Positions 7,309-16,016 of a stretch of 64,000 nt of DNA are shown in pieces. The DNA lies in the NCBI RefSeq assembly GCF_001636315.1, contig NZ_KV440949.1, positions 522,203 to 586,202 of the forward strand, in the 5' to 3' direction. The notes under the pieces are model-generated. The model was not told where the DNA came from and ran no database searches. It was given only the letters and a program-made list of their open reading frames with translations. Numbering within the stretch: position 1 is the stretch's first letter; every line of letters starts with the position of its first letter. The translations under genes and the position numbers were made by a program. This DNA comes from Neobacillus mesonae. Its GTDB lineage: Bacteria; Bacillota; Bacilli; Bacillales; Cytobacillaceae.

Positions 7309-10300
7309 TCAATGCGCTAATTTTCCCCTTATTTCCACCAGACGATCAAGCGATACACCACCGTCCAATGCAGCTAATAAGCTTAAATAGAAATCGTCCG
7401 ACTGTTCCTTGAGTTGTTCAAGTAAACGGCTGAACTCATTTGTAATTTCATCCTGGTAATACTGCTTTACTTTCTCAGACTCCCGCTGTAAATATTGATC
7501 TGCCAATGGATTTAAGATGTTATTCAGCTCATCCGACATAAATCTCTTTTCATCCTTTTCAAAAAATGCTTTTGGATTTTTAAAATTGGATAATGCTTTT
7601 GTAAATACCTGCGATTCTATCTTGCTAAAGGCATTCGGGAAATCCAGCTCATTATTGGTATGTGCTTCAAACCTTGAAAAGGATAGATCATGGTTAATTT
7701 CATGCAGATGGCGGATTAGCGCTTCCTGATATTCCGCAAATAATTTTTCCGCAAATCGATCAAGTCTTACAGTGGTTGCCCGCATCTCTTGGGCAAAATC
7801 GAAACCGAAGCTCTCCAAAAATTCATCAAGTGCCGACTGCAGTGCTTTTTTCAAGTTGCGGCCATCGTCCTTTAAAGTAGAAGGATTGAATGCTTCCTTA
7901 AAGAAGTCACCAAAACGGAAAAAGACCCGCTGTTTAATATAATAGATTAATTCCTCGGCTTCCTGAACCATCCGGCTGTTAAGTGTATCAGCAGTTTGTT
8001 TAGCTAATAACTTGCTGATTGCTCCCTTCTGCCGTTCAATATCAAGCCTTTTCTCCTCTTTTATGCTTCGATCTTCTTGTGCTGTTTGAATGAGCTTATT
8101 TACAACATCCTGAACCCTTTCCACTTCCTTTTCCGCAGCGGAAACGGCCATTTGCGTCAAATCGTTGGAAATAAATGCTGAGAAATCCTGCTCAAAACGG
8201 CCCATTCCTGATGGCACTGCAACAGCCTGATTTGTTTTCTCCCGTAATGCCATCAGACTTGATAACGGATATAGATGCGGATTTCTAATCCCATATTTCA
8301 TTAACTGCTCTTTTACATAATCACAAACTGCCTCTTTTTCTTCATCATTTTCGGCAAGGTCGATTGCATTAATAATGAAGAACATTTTATCAAGCTGGAA
8401 GGATTCCTTAACACGGCCCAGTTGAATTAAAAATTCACGATCTGCCTTTGAAAAGGCATGATTATAATAAGTAACAAAAAGAATGGCATCCGAATTTTTA
8501 ATATAATCAAAAGCAACCCCAGTATGACGTGCATTAATCGAATCTGCCCCTGGTGTATCTACAAGCGTAATCCCTTTTCGCGTTAATTCACAGTCATAAT
8601 AAAGCTCAATCCATTCGACATAACAGGACTTTTCTTCCAATGCAACAAATTCATTAAATTCGTTAAGGTCTGTTTCTAAAATCGTTCCAAGCTTTGACAC
8701 GAAAGAAGAATAGCCCTTTGTAAATGCCTTAAGAAAAGCAAAATGTGTTTTCTCTAAAACGCCGGCCTGCCCTTTCTCAAGCATCATTTCATCAATGACT
8801 TTGGCCGCCTCTTGAAAATCTTTCGCCTGTAAATCAAAAACCTTTAGTGATCGGTTAACGTCCTCAAGCATGACCGCACTTTCCTTAAACTTGACCAAAG
8901 CCGTTCCATGCTTATGTTCCGGGGTTACCGGCTTGATTTTATTAATGGCTGCCGTTGTTGGATTCGGTGAAACCGGTAATACCTTATCTCCCATTAAAGC
9001 GTTGGCAAAGGAAGATTTTCCTGCACTGAAAGCACCGAATAAAGCAACGGTAAAGCCTTTGTTTTCTAGTCTGCCGGCTTTCTCGATTAATTCAGCTGAA
9101 AGCTTTTGAAAGCCCGGTAATTCAGAAATTAAGCCGGATGCATGCTTAAGCCGCGCCACAGTCGTTTTCAAATGATCCTCCGCATGCTTAGCGGCTGGTT
9201 TCACAGTTGTTGAATCCACATCATTATTTTGCTTAACCGGCTGTTCAATTTTTTCACGTTTAATAGGCGTTATTTGCTGATCTGATTTAATTAGCTCGTA
9301 TTCTTCCTCTTCCTCGTCAAATAAATGATGGTCATCCCTATTAAATTCTTCCGAGCAGTTTAAAAGATCGTTAATATGCTGCGATTTCCCTGCTATAGTT
9401 TGCTGATAGGTTTGGATGGCAGACAATGCGTCTACATATTTCTCCATTTCACTATATTTCTTATCATATTGAGCTTTCAGTTTCGCGGTTTGCTCCGAAA
9501 CGGCATGCATGAAGTTTTCTTTAAAATCAGCCAGCTGATCTCTTGCAATCTTTTTTACACCATTCGCCACATCCTCGGTGTAATGAAGCAATGATTCACC
9601 TGTTAAGCGGGCACCTGGCTTTACGGCATTAACTAGTATTGTTTCAGGGACGGTTAATGAAAAAGATTGTGCAAGCCCGAGCAATTCCCCTTGATTTAAT
9701 TTTGTTTCTTTTAAAGTCTTTAGTAAATATTCACGTAAATGCCATTCAAGCTGTGATTTTGTTTTATCAACAATGTCTTCATAAAACGTTTTCAGCCTGG
9801 CGTTTCTCTCCTCAAGCGTTTTTTGCTTTGAAAATAGGAAGCCTACCTTAAATTCCGGCTGGCATGACTCTAAATACCGTTCAGCAAGTTCTCTTGTTTG
9901 AAACGGCATTAAATAGGCATTCTTTAATATTTGATTAACACCCTCATCAAATTCCTTTTCGCATTGACTGGTGCTGTCTTGTAAGTAAGCAAGCTCAGAA
10001 GTTAGCTTTTGATAAGATTCCATCAACTCTGTCTTTTCCTGATCAGATAATTCATTTAATGTGTCAAAAACGGATGAAAGCTTATCTTTCTCTGTCTTCC
10101 TTGTTTGCTCGGTATGTTCCGCTGCAATCTTTTTCAAGGAATGAAATACTGATGGCAGCAAATACTCATCCTTTGCAGCCAAATGGTCTGCAATAAATTG
10201 CTGCAGCTCCTGAAATTGATTCAATGGATGGTCTTTATATTTCAATGTTGTATAAAAAATCTTTGCTGGTCTGACACCCCAGGAGCCAAAGCTATCGATC

Positions 10301-10968
10301 ACACTTTGTTGGAAGTCTATAAACGCCAGTTCCTCATCTTTATGTTTATCAATTTGGTTTACAACTAAGTAAACATCTTTTCCAGCCTCTGTCAGCTCTT
10401 TCGTGAACAAAAAGTTAAGCTCTGCCTGAACATGATTATAGTCCATGACATAAAGAATTAAATCAGCAAGGTGAATGGCTGATTCCGTAGCAATCCGGTG
10501 GGCATCATCTGCCGAATCAATCCCTGGTGTATCCATTATCACCGTATTGGGCGGCAATTGCGAATCGCTGTTACTAATCTCAATTGCTTCAATTTTGTCT
10601 CCATCCTTGCAATAATTTTTTACCAGCCCATAATCATATGGCGCTAAATAAAGACGCGGCTTTTCATTTTTGAAAAATACCTTTGCATAATCCTCGCCGG
10701 ATTTCACCTTTACCAGGTTGGCGCTGGTCGGGATTGGACTCGATGGCAGTAAATTTTCACCGACAACTCTGTTGATCATCGTTGATTTGCCTGCTGAAAA
10801 ATGGCCGCAGAAAGCAATCGCGTATTCTCGATTTGCGAGCTTTTTCGCCAGCTGTTTTACTTTTTCGGCATTTTCGGTATCATTCTGCTCTATAAAATAT
10901 TCATATAGTAAGACAATCTTTTGTTTTAATGTCTGGATTGTCTCATTTGGATTTGCTGTTTTAACCAT
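7309..10968 (-). CDS. dynA: Double dynamin-like GTPase DynA
   Basis: A 1219-residue bacterial dynamin made of two fused dynamin halves, each with its own GTPase domain. P-loops are GHFSAGKS at residues 55-62 and GAFSAGKSS near 645; each half has its switch/G3 motif (DTPGIDSADD and DTPGADSINA) and a long helical stalk. B. subtilis DynA (YpbR) is about 1190 residues, promotes membrane fusion and protects against membrane stress and phage. Start: ATG after AAGGGG. The gene before it in direction of transcription is a tiny gene with its own terminator, so dynA has its own promoter. Confidence 0.96.
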   Translation of the reverse strand: MVKTANPNETIQTLKQKIVLLYEYFIEQNDTENAEKVKQLAKKLANREYAIAFCGHFSAGKSTMINRVVGENLLPSSPIPTSANLVKVKSGEDYAKVFFKNEKPRLYLAPYDYGLVKNYCKDGDKIEAIEISNSDSQLPPNTVIMDTPGIDSADDAHRIATESAIHLADLILYVMDYNHVQAELNFLFTKELTEAGKDVYLVVNQIDKHKDEELAFIDFQQSVIDSFGSWGVRPAKIFYTTLKYKDHPLNQFQELQQFIADHLAAKDEYLLPSVFHSLKKIAAEHTEQTRKTEKDKLSSVFDTLNELSDQEKTELMESYQKLTSELAYLQDSTSQCEKEFDEGVNQILKNAYLMPFQTRELAERYLESCQPEFKVGFLFSKQKTLEERNARLKTFYEDIVDKTKSQLEWHLREYLLKTLKETKLNQGELLGLAQSFSLTVPETILVNAVKPGARLTGESLLHYTEDVANGVKKIARDQLADFKENFMHAVSEQTAKLKAQYDKKYSEMEKYVDALSAIQTYQQTIAGKSQHINDLLNCSEEFNRDDHHLFDEEEEEYELIKSDQQITPIKREKIEQPVKQNNDVDSTTVKPAAKHAEDHLKTTVARLKHASGLISELPGFQKLSAELIEKAGRLENKGFTVALFGAFSAGKSSFANALMGDKVLPVSPNPTTAAINKIKPVTPEHKHGTALVKFKESAVMLEDVNRSLKVFDLQAKDFQEAAKVIDEMMLEKGQAGVLEKTHFAFLKAFTKGYSSFVSKLGTILETDLNEFNEFVALEEKSCYVEWIELYYDCELTRKGITLVDTPGADSINARHTGVAFDYIKNSDAILFVTYYNHAFSKADREFLIQLGRVKESFQLDKMFFIINAIDLAENDEEKEAVCDYVKEQLMKYGIRNPHLYPLSSLMALREKTNQAVAVPSGMGRFEQDFSAFISNDLTQMAVSAAEKEVERVQDVVNKLIQTAQEDRSIKEEKRLDIERQKGAISKLLAKQTADTLNSRMVQEAEELIYYIKQRVFFRFGDFFKEAFNPSTLKDDGRNLKKALQSALDEFLESFGFDFAQEMRATTVRLDRFAEKLFAEYQEALIRHLHEINHDLSFSRFEAHTNNELDFPNAFSKIESQVFTKALSNFKNPKAFFEKDEKRFMSDELNNILNPLADQYLQRESEKVKQYYQDEITNEFSRLLEQLKEQSDDFYLSLLAALDGGVSLDRLVEIRGKLAH

Positions 10969-11067
10969 TTTGTTTTATTCCCCTTAGCAACATGATAATA
11001 TTCTTTATTTTATACGATAATTTAAACTTTTCCTACCTTGACACTGTACTGAATTACAATTTTACAG

Positions 11068-11108
11068 AAAAAAATAAAAAAGCCAAGAAGTGTTAAACTC
11101 CTTGACCA
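11068..11108 (-). terminator. Terminator of the 26-codon gene
   Basis: On the minus strand CAAGGAGT pairs with ACTTCTTG around TTAAC, followed by GGC and a long T run. It closes the tiny gene that ends at 11124. Confidence 0.75.
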
Positions 11109-11123
11109 TAATGAAAAGTATTT

Positions 11124-11204
11124 TTATTGGGTAACATTTTTTAATACGTGCTTCATGACAAATGCGTAAATAATAATGGTTCCGCCTACAAAAGCATAAG
11201 CCAT
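11124..11204 (-). CDS. 26-residue hydrophobic membrane peptide, possibly Fur-regulated
   Basis: A very short gene: 26 codons from ATG at 11204, ten bases after AAGGAG. The peptide has one hydrophobic stretch (MAYAFVGGTIIIYAFVM) and a basic tail (KHVLKNVTQ), so it should span or sit in the membrane. It has its own sigma-A promoter, terminator and two Fur-like boxes. I do not recognise it. Small membrane peptides often act as accessory subunits or regulators of larger complexes; which one is unknown here. Confidence 0.65.
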   Translation of the reverse strand: MAYAFVGGTIIIYAFVMKHVLKNVTQ

Positions 11205-11234
11205 ATGTAACACTCTCCTTAGCATACTAGTACA

Positions 11235-11289
11235 TGAGAATGAATTTCATTGTTAAGTAGATTTTAGCACAGGTGATAATCGTTTTCAA
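11235..11289 (-). promoter_or_regulatory. Sigma-A promoter flanked by two Fur-like boxes
   Basis: On the minus strand TTGAAA (11284-11289) and TAAAAT (11261-11266) are 17 bases apart. TGATAATCGTTTTCA at 11274-11288 overlaps the -35 and matches the TGATAATNATTATCA Fur consensus at 12 of 14 positions. TGAGAATGAATTTCA at 11235-11249 lies just after the start of transcription and matches at 11 of 14. The placement is that of a repressor. PerR or Zur consensus sequences fit less well. Confidence 0.6.
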
Positions 11290-11312
11290 CTGTCCTTAAA
11301 AAATTGTCACAT

Positions 11313-11882
11313 TTATTTAACAAGCTTAGGCAGAAATCGTTTATGCGCATGAAAGCTCCCTTCGTATTCCGTCAGACTCTTGAGCGCTTTTTCCTCCTCG
11401 GGAATTCTTACGCTGAGTATAATTAAATTTAATAACGAAAAGACCACAAACGTATAGTAGGCTGAAAACAGCAATGGAATCACAATGAATTCCAGTGAAA
11501 CGACACAATAATTTGGGTGTCTCAAAAAACGGTACGGTCCTTTCATTATTACCTTTGCATTTGGGAGGACAAGGATTTTGGTATTCCAATACCTACCAAG
11601 CGAGGCAATAACCCAGACCCTAAGAAATTGCGTTAAAACAAACACCGTAAAAATTACCGGCCAAACCGCTGCAAGCCCGCGATTGAAAAACACTTTTTCA
11701 AATATCAATGAGATAAAAAAGAGGATATGCATCGAAACCATATAAGGATAATGGGAAGCTCCGAATTCGATCGCTCCCCTTCGTCTCATCCAATTTTCAT
11801 TAGTTTTTGCAATTATTAATTCGGTAATGCGAATGACAAATAAATAACTAATAAACCAAATAAAAAGGGAGAAATCGTTCAA
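11313..11882 (-). CDS. ypbQ: Isoprenylcysteine carboxyl methyltransferase family protein YpbQ
   Basis: A 189-residue membrane methyltransferase of the ICMT family with four or five hydrophobic segments and the C-terminal signature GPYRFLRHPNYCVV followed by IPEEEKAL. In B. subtilis YpbQ works after the type III polyketide synthase and methylates alkylpyrones. It starts at TTG 11882, overlapping the TGA stop of bpsA by four bases (TTGA), so translation is coupled. Confidence 0.9.
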   Translation of the reverse strand: MNDFSLFIWFISYLFVIRITELIIAKTNENWMRRRGAIEFGASHYPYMVSMHILFFISLIFEKVFFNRGLAAVWPVIFTVFVLTQFLRVWVIASLGRYWNTKILVLPNAKVIMKGPYRFLRHPNYCVVSLEFIVIPLLFSAYYTFVVFSLLNLIILSVRIPEEEKALKSLTEYEGSFHAHKRFLPKLVK

Positions 11883-12970
11883 TCAAACCACCTCAATAGC
11901 AGTAATTCCGAGCTGAATCCCGGGCCAAGTGCAGTGCATAAGCCGTAAGAGCCGCGCGGGATCTCCATCTCTAAATAACGCCGCAGCACATACAAAATGG
12001 TTGCAGATGACATATTCCCGTATTCTTTTAAGACTTCTAATGATATATTCGTCATTGCTCCGGGGATGTCTAATGCTTTTACATAGGCATCCAAGACTTT
12101 TTTACCGCCTGGATGTGCAATAAAATAATCAATTGTTTCGAAATTAAGACGATGCTCTTGTAAAAAACTCGTTACGTTGGGCTTAAGCCAGCTTTCGACG
12201 ATATGTGGTATATCTCTAGAGAAAACAACATATAACCCTTCATTTTTAACATCCCATCCCATTACATCCAAGGAATTCGGCATTAATGTTGACTGAACGG
12301 CCATGATCGAAGGCATAGTCTTTTTTCTTCGAATCTTATCAAGATCACACTCATCACCACAAACCAGTACACAGGCAATCCCATCCGCAAATAAAGAGGT
12401 ACCAATTAAATTGCTTTTAGACATGTCGTTATGCTGAAATGTAAGACTGCATAGTTCAACCGAAAGGACAAGAACCTTTGCCTTTGGATATGCCAAGCAA
12501 TACTCATAGGCCCTGGATAACCCAGCGGCACCGCCTGCACAGCCAAGGCCCCATATCGGAATCCGTTTCGTGTTTGCATGGAACGGAAGCAGATTCATAA
12601 TTCTTGCCTCAATCGATGGTGTGGCAAGCCCCGTTGTCGAGATAAAAAAGATGGCGTCAATTTCTTCCGCTTGGACCTGCCTATTAAGTAACGAAGTATT
12701 AGTCAAGCATTTCTCAATAGCCTCTTTTCCTAAGGAAACGGCCGATTCAATGTATGCGTCATTCTTCTCTTCAAATGAATGGCTTTTTCTAAACCAATCT
12801 ACATTTTTCACAAAATGCCGCTTCTCAATTTGCCCATTCTGAAAAGCTCTCAAAAGTCTGTCAATATCTTTAAATGAATCGGAAAATAACTCTCTCGCAA
12901 ACATGCTTGCTGTTCCTTGATTGATTTCATATGGAGGTATAGCTTCTGCTGCTGAAATAATAATCGGCAT
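11879..12970 (-). CDS. bpsA: Type III polyketide synthase (alkylpyrone synthase) BpsA
   Basis: A 363-residue chalcone-synthase-like enzyme that condenses fatty acyl-CoA with malonyl-CoA to alkylpyrones. The catalytic triad is visible: Cys in WGLGCAGGAAG at about 141, His in FIAHPGGKKVL and Asn in EYGNMSSATIL. ATG at 12970 was chosen, seven bases after AAGGGG; the longer frame begins at a TTG inside that spacer. It forms an operon with ypbQ. In B. subtilis pbuX-xpt follow in this area; here a respiratory cluster does. Confidence 0.93.
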   Translation of the reverse strand: MPIIISAAEAIPPYEINQGTASMFARELFSDSFKDIDRLLRAFQNGQIEKRHFVKNVDWFRKSHSFEEKNDAYIESAVSLGKEAIEKCLTNTSLLNRQVQAEEIDAIFFISTTGLATPSIEARIMNLLPFHANTKRIPIWGLGCAGGAAGLSRAYEYCLAYPKAKVLVLSVELCSLTFQHNDMSKSNLIGTSLFADGIACVLVCGDECDLDKIRRKKTMPSIMAVQSTLMPNSLDVMGWDVKNEGLYVVFSRDIPHIVESWLKPNVTSFLQEHRLNFETIDYFIAHPGGKKVLDAYVKALDIPGAMTNISLEVLKEYGNMSSATILYVLRRYLEMEIPRGSYGLCTALGPGFSSELLLLRWFD

Positions 12971-13050
12971 AATCAAACCCCTTAACCTATTTACGGGTAT
13001 TTTTTCCAGCCTGAACAGAATTATGCGGATTGTTTAACGGGGTGGAAATA

Positions 13051-13076
13051 AAAAAAGCTCCCCCGATGGAGAAGCA
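13051..13076 (-). terminator. Terminator after the 40-residue zinc-ribbon gene
   Basis: On the minus strand GCTTCTCC and GGGGGAGC pair around ATC with a one-base irregularity and are followed by seven T residues. It separates the small gene at 13169-13291 from bpsA. Confidence 0.65.
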
Positions 13077-13168
13077 AACGTTTTGAAGGTTGTTGTTGTT
13101 GTGCCCTTTCATTATATAACAGGATGGATGGACAAGCATCGCACAATCTTTTCCAATTTTTAAATTAT

Positions 13169-13291
13169 TTATTTTTCCGGCTGTTTTTGCACTTCTATTT
13201 TGATTTTATTACTGGCAATCGTTCCACATATTTTACACGGTTCCATTTTGTTATATAGCAATCTGCACTGTTCACAATAATATTTCTCCAT
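13169..13291 (-). CDS. 40-residue zinc-ribbon peptide
   Basis: A small open frame with two CxxC pairs (YYCEQCRLL and PCKICGTIA) spaced 12 residues apart, typical of a zinc ribbon. ATG at 13291 follows GTGGTGG, and a terminator lies downstream. It is transcribed away from the ba3 oxidase genes. An overlapping frame at 13195-13401 is a shadow. I do not recognise a named family; a rubredoxin-like or ribosome/RNA-binding ribbon are both possible. Confidence 0.65.
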   Translation of the reverse strand: MEKYYCEQCRLLYNKMEPCKICGTIASNKIKIEVQKQPEK

Positions 13292-13463
13292 AATCCACCA
13301 CTCTCTTTTCGAAAATAAAAAAACAGTTTTTTTGTTATTTTATTTCTGTCATTTCTACAATGTGACAGAAAAAAGAAGTGATTTAGATTACAAATATTCA
13401 ATTAGTAAAATCACATCTGAAATGTGATAATTCACATTTTCTTCACATTTACAGCTAGTGGTT

Positions 13464-13506
13464 TGTGACTTAAATCACTGTTATATCAAGTTTTTAACAT
13501 TACCAT
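13464..13506 (+). promoter_or_regulatory. Crp/Fnr-type promoter of the ba3 oxidase operon
   Basis: TGTGACTTAAATCACT at 13464-13479 matches TGTGA-N6-TCACA except for the last base. A -10-like TACCAT at 13501-13506 is centred exactly 32 bp downstream, the class II activator spacing. A second palindrome, TGTGATAATTCACA near 13422-13435, has a four-base spacer. The whole stretch 13292-13635 is otherwise free of genes. Confidence 0.65.
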
Positions 13507-13635
13507 AGTAAATACCTTAGTAATGAACAATTTGTGAACTGCGATATTTCATATTTTACTTTCCCAATTGTTTTGTATTATGAAAGAGAACTTACTAAAT
13601 TTATTTTCCAAACTTTCGGAAGGGAGTGTTTACGG

Positions 13636-13797
13636 ATGGCAAAAGCAGAATTAAAAACGGTTGTAAAAATGAAACAAAAAACCGAAGTGGAAGACAGCTC
13701 TTCGTTAAAGGGTACATTTGCATCAGTTTTATTCTTAGGGTTATTCATTATCATTTCATGGCTAAGCGTCTACTTCCTATTCGTAGATCGTTTCTAA
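13636..13797 (+). CDS. Cytochrome c oxidase subunit IIa (ba3 type)
   Basis: A 53-residue membrane peptide with one hydrophobic segment (ASVLFLGLFIIISWLSVYFLF) near the C terminus. It corresponds to subunit IIa, which supplies the transmembrane helix missing from subunit II of ba3-type oxidases. ATG at 13636 follows AAGGGAG; the longer frame from 13534 has no ribosome site. Subunits II and I follow, 20 bases on and then with a one-base overlap. Confidence 0.85.
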   Translation: MAKAELKTVVKMKQKTEVEDSSSLKGTFASVLFLGLFIIISWLSVYFLFVDRF

Positions 13798-13817
13798 AAA
13801 ATTAAGGGGGAAAAATT

Positions 13818-14294
13818 ATGCATATGCATAAATTGGAGAAGATTTGGCTGATATTTGGGATCAGCTGCCTGATTATTTTCTTAACAACAGTAGGTGTAAG
13901 CGCCTTCTACCTTGGCAACAAACCGCCTAGCTGTTTGACTACCATCGATTCAGAAAAGGTGGATACAACAAAGCCATTCGATAAGCCCGGACTACATAAG
14001 GTAGAGGGTAAGGAATGGGATTATGAACTAGTTTATGTGGCATCTGCATTTTCTTATAATCCAGCAAAAGTTGAAGTTCCGCTTGGTGCAAAAGTAAAAG
14101 TTATCGCTACTACAAAGGATGTTATTCACGGTTTTGAAGTAGCAGGAACAAATATCAACATGATGCTTGAACCTGGTTATATCAGTGAATATACAACAAC
14201 ATTCGATAAAGCCGGTGAATATTTAATCGTATGTAATGAGTACTGCGGTTCAGGTCACCATTTAATGTTCTCGAAAATTGAGGTGGTTAAATAA
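13818..14294 (+). CDS. Cytochrome c oxidase subunit II (ba3 type, CuA protein)
   Basis: A 158-residue protein with one N-terminal membrane anchor and an outward-facing cupredoxin domain that takes electrons from cytochrome c into the binuclear CuA centre. The ligands are complete: H104, C139, C143, H147 and M150 (CNEYCGSGHHLM). The short length is typical of class B oxidases rather than the longer caa3 subunit II. It overlaps subunit I by one base (TAATG). Confidence 0.95.
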   Translation: MHMHKLEKIWLIFGISCLIIFLTTVGVSAFYLGNKPPSCLTTIDSEKVDTTKPFDKPGLHKVEGKEWDYELVYVASAFSYNPAKVEVPLGAKVKVIATTKDVIHGFEVAGTNINMMLEPGYISEYTTTFDKAGEYLIVCNEYCGSGHHLMFSKIEVVK

Positions 14295-15952
14295 TGCTAA
14301 ACAGTTATTCAGCAAAAACAAAAGTTGACCCTAAAGATGCAAAGCTTTCAATGGCACACTTCTTCGTCGCCTTTGGAGCACTCGCCCTTGGCGGATTAAT
14401 GGGTTTATTACAAACCCTTGTCCGCTCCGGAAAATTTGAACTGCCGCTAGGAATTGGCTATTATCAAGTTTTAACCGCTCACGGAGTATTAATGGGACTT
14501 GTTTTGACAACGTTTTTTATCATGGGGTTTCAATATGCAGCTGTAAGCAGAACAGCTGGTCCGCATTCAAATGCTGCCAGACGCACAGGATGGATTGGTT
14601 TTTGGTTAATGACCGCTGGAACACTTATGTCCGGAACCATGATCTTACTTAACGAAGCATCTGTCCTTTATACATTCTATGCACCGCTAAAAGCACATTG
14701 GATTTTTTACTTAGGCTTAACCTTTGTTGTCGTCGGCAGCTGGGTTGATGGGGCTGCGCAAATTATGACTTATGCCAAATGGCGGAAAAACAACCCGGGA
14801 AAACCAAGCCCGCTGTTAAGCTTTATGGCCGTAATTAATACTGTAATGTGGATTGTCGCAACTATTGGCGTTGCCGCAACTGTATTATTCCAATTGCTTC
14901 CTTGGTCCTTAGGTTTAGTTGACCGCGTGGACGTATTAGTTAGCCGTACCCTATTCTGGTACTTTGGCCATCCGCTTGTATATTTCTGGCTGCTTCCTGC
15001 CTATATGTGCTGGTATGCGATTATTCCGAAAATTATCGGCGGAAAAATATTCTCGGATTCATTGGCTCGTTTATCATTTATTTTATTCCTGCTATTCTCA
15101 ATTCCGGTTGGTTTCCACCACCAATTAACCGAACCAGGGATTGATCCTGCATGGAAGTTCTTACAAGTCGTTTTAACATTTATGGTTGTTATTCCATCAT
15201 TAATGACAGCATTCTCTTTGTTTGCTACATTTGAAAGATATGGCCGCAGCAAAGGCGCCAAAGGCCTTTTCGGCTGGTTTAAGGTACTTCCATGGAACGA
15301 TGCCCGTTTCACAGTTCCATTTATCGGAATGGCTTCCTTTATTCCTGCAGGTGCAGGCGGTATTATTAACGCTTCTAACCAAATGGACCAGGTTGTTCAT
15401 AATACGATTTGGGTAACCGGACACTTCCATTTAACAGCTGCAACATCTGTTGTGTTAACTTTCTTTGGAATTTCGTATTGGCTTGTACCGCATTTAACCG
15501 GTCGTAAATTAACGAAGGCCATGAATAAGTTAGGCATTATCCAAGCTTGGGTATGGTTTATTGGAATGGCATTCATGTCTGGGGCGATGCATATCCAAGG
15601 TCTGTTAGGCGGACCGCGCCGTTCATCCTTCTCAACTTACGGTGATTCTCAGCAGGCACTGGATTGGATTCCGTACCAAATCGCTCAAGCAGTCGGCGGA
15701 ACCATTTTATTCCTTGGCATTATCTTAGTCTTGATAATATTCATTAACCTTGCTTTTTTCGCACCAAAAGGAGACGAAGAATTCCCTGTTGGTGTGGCGG
15801 AAAATCTTGAGGAAAAAGCACCAATGGTATTCGAAAACTGGAAATTGTGGCTCGGCATTACCGCCGCACTAATTCTGTTCGCTTACACGATTCCATTTAT
15901 CGATATCATCCAAAATGCCCCTCCTGGGTCAAAAGGATTCAAAACTTGGTAA
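14294..15952 (+). CDS. Heme-copper oxidase subunit I, ba3 (class B) type
   Basis: A 552-residue polytopic protein that reduces oxygen to water and pumps protons. It has the low-spin heme His (TAHGVLMG), CuB His with the crosslinked Tyr (YFGHPLVYFWLLPAY), the CuB pair HH (GFHHQLTEPG) and heme ligands in VTGHFHL. The absence of the class A glutamate motif and the partner subunit IIa support class B, a high-affinity oxidase suited to low oxygen. It is controlled by the Crp/Fnr-type promoter at 13464. Confidence 0.94.
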   Translation: MLNSYSAKTKVDPKDAKLSMAHFFVAFGALALGGLMGLLQTLVRSGKFELPLGIGYYQVLTAHGVLMGLVLTTFFIMGFQYAAVSRTAGPHSNAARRTGWIGFWLMTAGTLMSGTMILLNEASVLYTFYAPLKAHWIFYLGLTFVVVGSWVDGAAQIMTYAKWRKNNPGKPSPLLSFMAVINTVMWIVATIGVAATVLFQLLPWSLGLVDRVDVLVSRTLFWYFGHPLVYFWLLPAYMCWYAIIPKIIGGKIFSDSLARLSFILFLLFSIPVGFHHQLTEPGIDPAWKFLQVVLTFMVVIPSLMTAFSLFATFERYGRSKGAKGLFGWFKVLPWNDARFTVPFIGMASFIPAGAGGIINASNQMDQVVHNTIWVTGHFHLTAATSVVLTFFGISYWLVPHLTGRKLTKAMNKLGIIQAWVWFIGMAFMSGAMHIQGLLGGPRRSSFSTYGDSQQALDWIPYQIAQAVGGTILFLGIILVLIIFINLAFFAPKGDEEFPVGVAENLEEKAPMVFENWKLWLGITAALILFAYTIPFIDIIQNAPPGSKGFKTW

Positions 15953-15983
15953 AAGGAAATACGATAGCTTAACTCTAATATTA

Positions 15984-16016
15984 AAGGCTTCAATCTTAAG
16001 TGATTGAAGCCTTTTG
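15984..16016. terminator. Bidirectional terminator between ba3 oxidase and DMT transporter
   Basis: AAAGGCTTCAATC pairs with GATTGAAGCCTTT around a short loop. The stop codon of the convergent transporter gene (15996) lies inside the stem. Confidence 0.9.

Noticed and set aside
13195..13401. 68-residue minus-strand frame
   Set aside because: It is in another frame over the 40-residue zinc-ribbon gene, which has the ribosome site, cysteine pairs and terminator.
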